Source: Oasisia sp. SBJ-2009
Taxonomy: Eukaryota > Annelida > Polychaeta > Sabellida > Siboglinidae
Direction: 5' to 3'
Length of the DNA: 64,000 bases
NCBI GenBank assembly: GCA_964017155.1
Contig: OZ024857.1
Span: 13,076,784 to 13,140,783, forward strand
Part shown: positions 59,636 through 64,000 of the stretch, piece by piece
Position numbering within the stretch: position 1 is the stretch's first letter
Layout of the letters: every line of letters begins with the position of its first letter
Position numbers and translations under genes: made by a program
The notes under the pieces: generated by a model
Database searches by the model: none
Told to the model about the DNA's origin: nothing
What the model saw: the letters and a program-made list of their open reading frames with translations, nothing else

Positions 59636-62192
59636 ACGCGATTCTGACTTCATGACAGATATTGCATCTCTGTCAGATCTTCTCGTCGACGGACCAGTTG
59701 GGGAAATGGTCGAAGCGCACGACACCGGATTACGTCGCATTATTGACCACCATGCTCCCTTGGTCGTGAAAACAGTAACACTGAGACCTAATTCGCCATG
59801 GTATACCGACGAACTGCGACGCGAGAAACATAACAGACGGCGAGCGGAGCGGACATGGCTACGCACGGGCCTTGTCATACATAAGCAAGTGTATCGGGCG
59901 CAATATGTGATTGTAAACCGTATGCTACTCGCCGCGAAACGTGATTATTACACTGACAAGATCGCTAGTTGTTGGAGCAACCAAAAGCAGCTCTTTAATA
60001 TCACGAAAAGCCTAATGGGAGTAAGTTGCCACGCACAACTGCCGTTCAGCAACCACTTCGAGAAGAAAGTGAATGACATTCAACAAAGCATAATTCACCG
60101 TAGCGGTGATTATTCGTATGCTATTGCCGCTGCATTCAGTGATGACACTGCTTTCTGCGGTGCTTAATTGACAAGCTTCACAGGAGTTAATGCTTCGGGC
60201 GTTTCAAAGTTGATCGCAGACTCACCGTGCAAGTCATGCGGACTAGACCCACTACCTATACATGGCTGCTGAAACTATGTTCGTCTGAACTTGTAGCTAT
60301 GATCACAGCTATAATAAACTCCTCCCTCGAAAGTTCAACTGTACCTGACGCATTCAAGCAGGCGGTTGTTAGACCTGTCCTAAAAAAGGTTACGCTTGAT
60401 GAAGATGCTTTATGCAGCTACCGTCCAATTTCAAACTTGCCATTTTTGTCAAAGCTTGTTAAAAAAGTGATTGCAAGACAACTGAACATTCATCTCGACA
60501 TGAACACCTTAGGCGATCCATTTCAATCAGCAACCGTTATGGACACTCAACGGAGACGACACTATTGCGAGTGAAGAACGACATCGCCGCGACGTTGGAT
60601 GAGAAGGGCAAGGTTGTACTTGTGATGCTTGATTTGTCCAGTGCATTCGACACAATCAATCACGACATCTTGATGAATCGACTGCAACATTCGGTCGGCA
60701 TTACAGACGCAGCACTTTCATGGCTCCATTCGTACATCACTGAACGCTACCAGAGAGTCACTGTGGACAGCGCAACATCAGTTGATTGTGTCATGAAATG
60801 TGGCGTGCGACAAGGGTCAGTACTTGGACCAATTCTGTACTGCATATACACGAGACCCATCGGTCACATCGTTGCACGACATGGCCTGAAATACCATTAT
60901 TATGCTGACAATACACACATATATATGGCAGTGAAACATAACCAGCCAATCACAGAAGCAATTACAAAGATCGAACAATGTGACTGACTGCTTTGGAAAG
61001 GACCAACTTAAGTTGAACACTGAAAAATCAGAAGCAGTCATCTTCTTAACAAAAACAAAACGAAACGATTTGCCCTGTGACATTTCCGTAACAATTGGTG
61101 AACATCGAGTTGTACCAAAGCCATCTGTACGAAACCTTGGAGTCATACTCGATAGTGGACTCACTATGCAAGCGCGGGTTGCTCAGATAGCAAAGTTTTG
61201 CTATCACCAGATACGCAACATTGGACAAATCCGGTCAAGCATCACTGATGATGCGTGCAAAACCCTAGTACACGCGCTGGTCACTGCACGGCTCGACTAC
61301 GCGAATGCACTGCTATACGGCCTTCCGCAGACAACGCTGCAACGTTTGCAACGTGTGCAAAACTGCGTAGCCGGGCTCGTCAGCCGTACTAGAAAATACG
61401 ACCACATCACGCCAGTGCTGCAGCATCTACACTGGCTACCGATTTGTGTGCGCCCGACATACAAAGTGCTTCTGTTTGTTTATTCGGTTATGCATGACCA
61501 AGCACCGTGTTACCTCGCGGAACTACTGTCACGACGTCAACCCAATCGCCGACTGAGGTCTGCATCCTTGACGCCATTGACACTACCTGCATCGCAGACG
61601 GCCATATACCACCTAAAGGATTACTCCGCCATTGTAGTTCTGCTTAAAAGAATTGCATTGTGCAGTTTTTGTAAATTTCTGGAAGGGTTAAATGTAGGAC
61701 TAGTTGGGAGGAAATGATATTTTTGTGCAGCATAGCGTCTGGGCTGTGAAATAATGACATTTGTCAGACAGTGATCAGGTGCGTAGGTATACATTTGTAG
61801 TTTGGCCTAGGGCAGTCAACATTGGCAAACGGCGGGTGAATGGAGCAAAAATGGAGGGGTGTAAGGTTGTCAGCTTGATTGTAGGATAAAGAGATATGTC
61901 ATTTTCACGAATTTTATATATGACAGGTATGAATGGAGGTTAATTACTGTCTGAAAATTTTATTATCGGGAAAAGATAATCCTAGTGGGAAATCAAAGAA
62001 ACGTTATAATGGTCGCCTATGGAGAATTCAATGGTGGTATATGGCCAGACGGTCACTCACGGTGATCGCCGTTTTGCCGTAGCAGCAGCCGCTCTGTGGA
62101 ATGGACTGCCGGACAGTGTTAGGACGGCAAAGACACAGCCACGGTATAAAACACTTCTAAAGACACACCTTTTTAGATTAGCGTTTCTGTAA
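59636..62192 (+). pseudogene. LINE reverse transcriptase, frameshifted, catalytic motif mutated
   Basis: Segments in order: VTLRPNSPWYTDELRREKHN (linker); RPVLKKVTLDEDALCSYRPI and SNLPFLSKLVKKVIARQLN (RT fingers); VMLDLSSAFDTINHDILMNR (motif A); KCGVRQGSVLGPILY (motif B); YHYYADNTHIYMA, where motif C is YADN instead of YADD, losing the second catalytic Asp; RNLGVILDSGL; and LQHLHWLP. At 61600 the frame is cut by a 445-bp MITE and resumes at 62046 with QTVTHGDRRFAVAAAALWNG and KTHLFRLAFL. At least three frameshifts (near 60170-60230, 60570 and 60985) add to the damage. Confidence 0.85.
61601..62045. mobile_element. 445-bp MITE with perfect 13-bp TIRs and 6-bp target duplication
   Basis: Termini are GCCATATACCACC and GGTGGTATATGGC, perfect inverses. 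CAGACG flanks both sides (61595-61600 and 62046-62051). Removing the element and one CAGACG rejoins the LINE reading frame exactly (PASQT joined to VTHGDRR). There is no transposase. The TIR sequence does not match any superfamily I can name with confidence, and a 6-bp duplication is uncommon. Confidence 0.9.
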
Positions 62193-62400
62193 CGTGATTG
62201 TGTGGACTTTAATGACATACATTTACCAATAAGTTATACAATTTATATCACATATTTATTACGCATTATTAGCATTTTAGCATGATAGTTTTTATAATTG
62301 ATTAGCTATGTTATTATTATTATTATTTTAATCATATACTTTTTTAAAGTTAATTTATGTTTTATTTTAACATACTGAGGAATATTAAGTAATGTAATGA

Positions 62401-62432
62401 CTGTGCTATTTTCTAGGTTGCTTTTTCTTATG

Positions 62433-62482
<50 letters not shown>

Positions 62483-62510
62483 CATAAGAAAAAGCAAACT
62501 AGAAAATAGC

Positions 62511-62513
<3 letters not shown>
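62401..62513. repeat. Hairpin: 35-bp inverted arms around a (TA)n loop
   Basis: TGTGCTATTTTCTAGGTTGC plus TTTTTCTTATGCTTA (62402-62436) is repeated in inverse at about 62479-62513 with one mismatch. The space between is about 20 TA units. Confidence 0.9.
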
Positions 62514-62554
<41 letters not shown>

Positions 62555-62578
62555 TGTGTATATGTATCTATATATATG

Positions 62579-62634
<56 letters not shown>

Positions 62635-62635
62635 T
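62514..62635. repeat. (TA)n arrays
   Basis: Two TA arrays (about 62513-62550 and 62595-62630) separated by TGTATATG-type words. Confidence 0.92.
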
Positions 62636-62759
62636 ATTTATCTTAACAATATTTTATCATCCATATATACATATATCTATTTTAATAATACTTTATCATC
62701 CAATTTTAGCTACTATTTGTAGCTTTTACTTTTAGTCTTTTTCTATGATATGTTGTAAC

Positions 62760-62900
62760 AGCGCCTTCGAACAAGGTAACTTGGATTTATGGCGCTATAT
62801 AAATGCTTTTATTATTATTATTATGTGAAGCGCCTGAGAGCAATATTATTGATTCGGGCGCTATACAAATAAATTGTATTATTATTATTATTAGTATCAC
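62760..62900 (+). repeat. Two adjacent LINE/SINE 3' tails
   Basis: GGCGCTATATAAATGCTTTT with ATTATTATTATTA (62790-62822) is followed by a second, related tail, GGGCGCTATACAAATAAATTG with ATTATTATTATTA (62855-62893). Both are on the plus strand and both resemble the 3' ends of CR1/L2-group LINEs and SINEs that use them. Confidence 0.65.
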
Positions 62901-63844
62901 ACACCAAATAAATATGAATTCCAACTCGTTGTTGATTTTTCATCAATTGTTTTATTTTGGTAATTTTTATTGTATGTATAGATATTTTTAACTACCCGAG
63001 CATGTTAATTAGTTCCTGACGCACCAAGTGGAGCCACTGTTATGACAATGGCACTAATCTATCAGGAATACTTTTCAAAGAGAGGTACTGAAACCCAGCT
63101 GTTATAATGTTATACATTTAAATGTATATTATCTAAGCATGCATTAATATTGTTAGAAGCTTACTCATTTATAAGACAAACTGAAAAATAAAAAAACATT
63201 TCGATACAAAAATCGGCATGATAGAGCATTGCATATCGCCATCTTTGTTCTAACCAAGTTCCAATACTTGTAAATTTTCGACATTTTGCTACTTACATCA
63301 TCAATATTTGTTTCGGCGATATGGCGTTGTATAGGTGTGAAATGGGTCAAAAAATCGCTTAATTGTATACAAACTAAAATTCGGTCATCATTCACTGTAG
63401 ATTTTCGTGGTATACGAAAGTAGCAAACGGAAACAAGTATTGTTTTAACCTAGTGAATGAATTCTACATGACAGGTGGATAAGGAAGCCCTTTGTAATAT
63501 CGAGAGTCCAACCTATCTAAGTGTATTCCGCCCGTCTAAGGTATATGTCGATTTTCTTTATATTTAAACATAATATTAACACTGCCAGCACCCCCAAAGT
63601 GATATATGTAATCACTCATATGCAATATTCTGTATATATTCACAGATTTCCGTATCATGCGTTCTTATTGATAGCGGTCTCCTTTAGACATCTACCCCGA
63701 TGGGTTGCTTTCATCACGGAATTCCGACGGGATTACACAGGCGCCCTGAAAATAAGTAGACAGGATTGTTTCGCTAATTCGCCGCACTATATTAATTGAA
63801 GGCACGAAAAACCAAATAGTAGCCACACTCCTTCAAACGAGCGT
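62901..63844 (-). other. Downstream flank / likely 3' UTR side of the collagen-like gene
   Basis: This AT-rich stretch has no credible coding frame on either strand. It lies directly downstream of the minus-strand stop codon at 63845, so the 3' UTR must be in it. The only AATAAA-type hexamers I noticed on the minus strand are near 62945-62975, so the transcript end is unresolved. A short segment at 63015-63060 faintly resembles the composite repeat near 48840-48870. Confidence 0.35.
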
Positions 63845-64000
63845 TTACTTGCTGCACACAACACATGTGATGTCCCAACCGTCCTTGTATTTAGGACACG
63901 GCAGTGATCCGCATTTTGCCTCGACACGGTAGAACAAGACGCCATTTTGGTCGGCCGATCCGCCTTCGACAACTTCCGGGGCGTTGTCCATGCAGACGTG
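63845..64000 (-). CDS. Short-chain collagen C4-like protein, last exon (partial)
   Basis: Read on the minus strand from the right edge, 51 codons stay open and end in TAA at 63847-63845. The peptide starts HVCMDNAPEVVEGG and has the blocks NGVLFYRVEAKCGSLPCP and ITCVVCSK at the C-terminus. This spacing (C-x-D...GG...NG.LFY.VE..CGSLPCP...W/E.TCVVC) is what I recognise as the C-terminal cysteine-rich domain of short-chain collagen C4-like (spongin-like) secreted proteins, which are widespread in sponges, cnidarians, molluscs and lancelets. Five cysteines are present, as expected for a disulphide-bonded extracellular domain. No Gly-X-Y repeats are visible here; in the family they lie N-terminal and would be beyond the window edge. 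No start codon is expected because this is an internal or terminal exon. The annotated overlapping Met-initiated frame in this stretch is a shadow. Family assignment is from memory of the domain, not a search. Confidence 0.75.
   Translation of the reverse strand, partial: HVCMDNAPEVVEGGSADQNGVLFYRVEAKCGSLPCPKYKDGWDITCVVCSK

Larger units (their letters stand above)
59632..62820 (+). mobile_element. Decayed CR1-like LINE, copy C, interrupted by a MITE
   Basis: 5'-truncated LINE starting in the linker between endonuclease and RT and running through RT to the C-terminus (TAA at 62190-62192). A 3' UTR with several TA arrays follows. It probably ends near 62820 with GCGCTATATAAATGC and (TTA)n, a tail typical of CR1/L2-group elements. 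The assignment of that tail to this copy is an inference. Confidence 0.75.

Noticed and set aside
63787..63972. 61-codon minus-strand Met-initiated frame
   Set aside because: It is in a different phase from the collagen-like reading, which carries the recognisable motifs; this one has none.

Overview
This is a 64-kb piece of animal genome, probably from a marine invertebrate (a mollusc fits best, but the sequence does not settle the phylum). It is AT-rich and has almost no host coding sequence. It carries several clades of LINE, terminal-inverted-repeat elements, and many microsatellites and minisatellites. The only host gene I can support is the last coding exon of a short-chain collagen C4-like gene on the minus strand, at the right edge (63845-64000, cut by the window). 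Most long open frames in the window are not genes: they run through repeats whose unit length is a multiple of three, or through CA, TATG and pentanucleotide arrays.

Region by region. 1-9 kb: unique AT-rich DNA with a possible decayed coding fragment (2-346), one copy of a dispersed repeat (2165-2400) and a hAT-like non-autonomous element (5225-5778). 9-17 kb: GC/CpG-richer islands, a pyrimidine-rich tract, a decayed tandem array, and compound microsatellites (13.6 and 15.8-16.5 kb). 17.2-18.9 kb: a 5'-truncated CR1/L2-like LINE sitting in a TA array. 20.0-22.1 kb: a large 36-bp minisatellite interrupted by a LINE 3' end. 22-43 kb: mostly unique sequence with CpG-bearing islands rich in homeodomain-type cores, a palindromic MITE (25.6 kb), several simple arrays and a 64-bp minisatellite (36.9-37.7 kb).

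43-63 kb is a nest of transposons. A 4.2-kb element with terminal inverted repeats about 98% identical (43533-47722) carries a TTAA-flanked MITE. A duplicated composite repeat (48.9-51.6 kb) is split in one copy by a LINE with a CAATG target duplication. A 3.5-kb element with about 0.85-kb inverted arms (52005-55476) holds remnants of an uncharacterised protein with a cysteine-rich tail. A nearly intact RTE-like LINE (55.9-59.4 kb) has one obvious nonsense change. A decayed CR1-like LINE (59.6-62.2 kb) is itself interrupted by a 445-bp MITE with perfect termini and a 6-bp target duplication. Duplicated sequence preserves 'empty' versions of two of these insertion sites, so part of the order of events can be read directly.

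What is inferred rather than seen: the host phylum, the regulatory role of the islands, and the superfamily of the DNA transposons. No RNA gene, CRISPR array or complete host gene was recognised.
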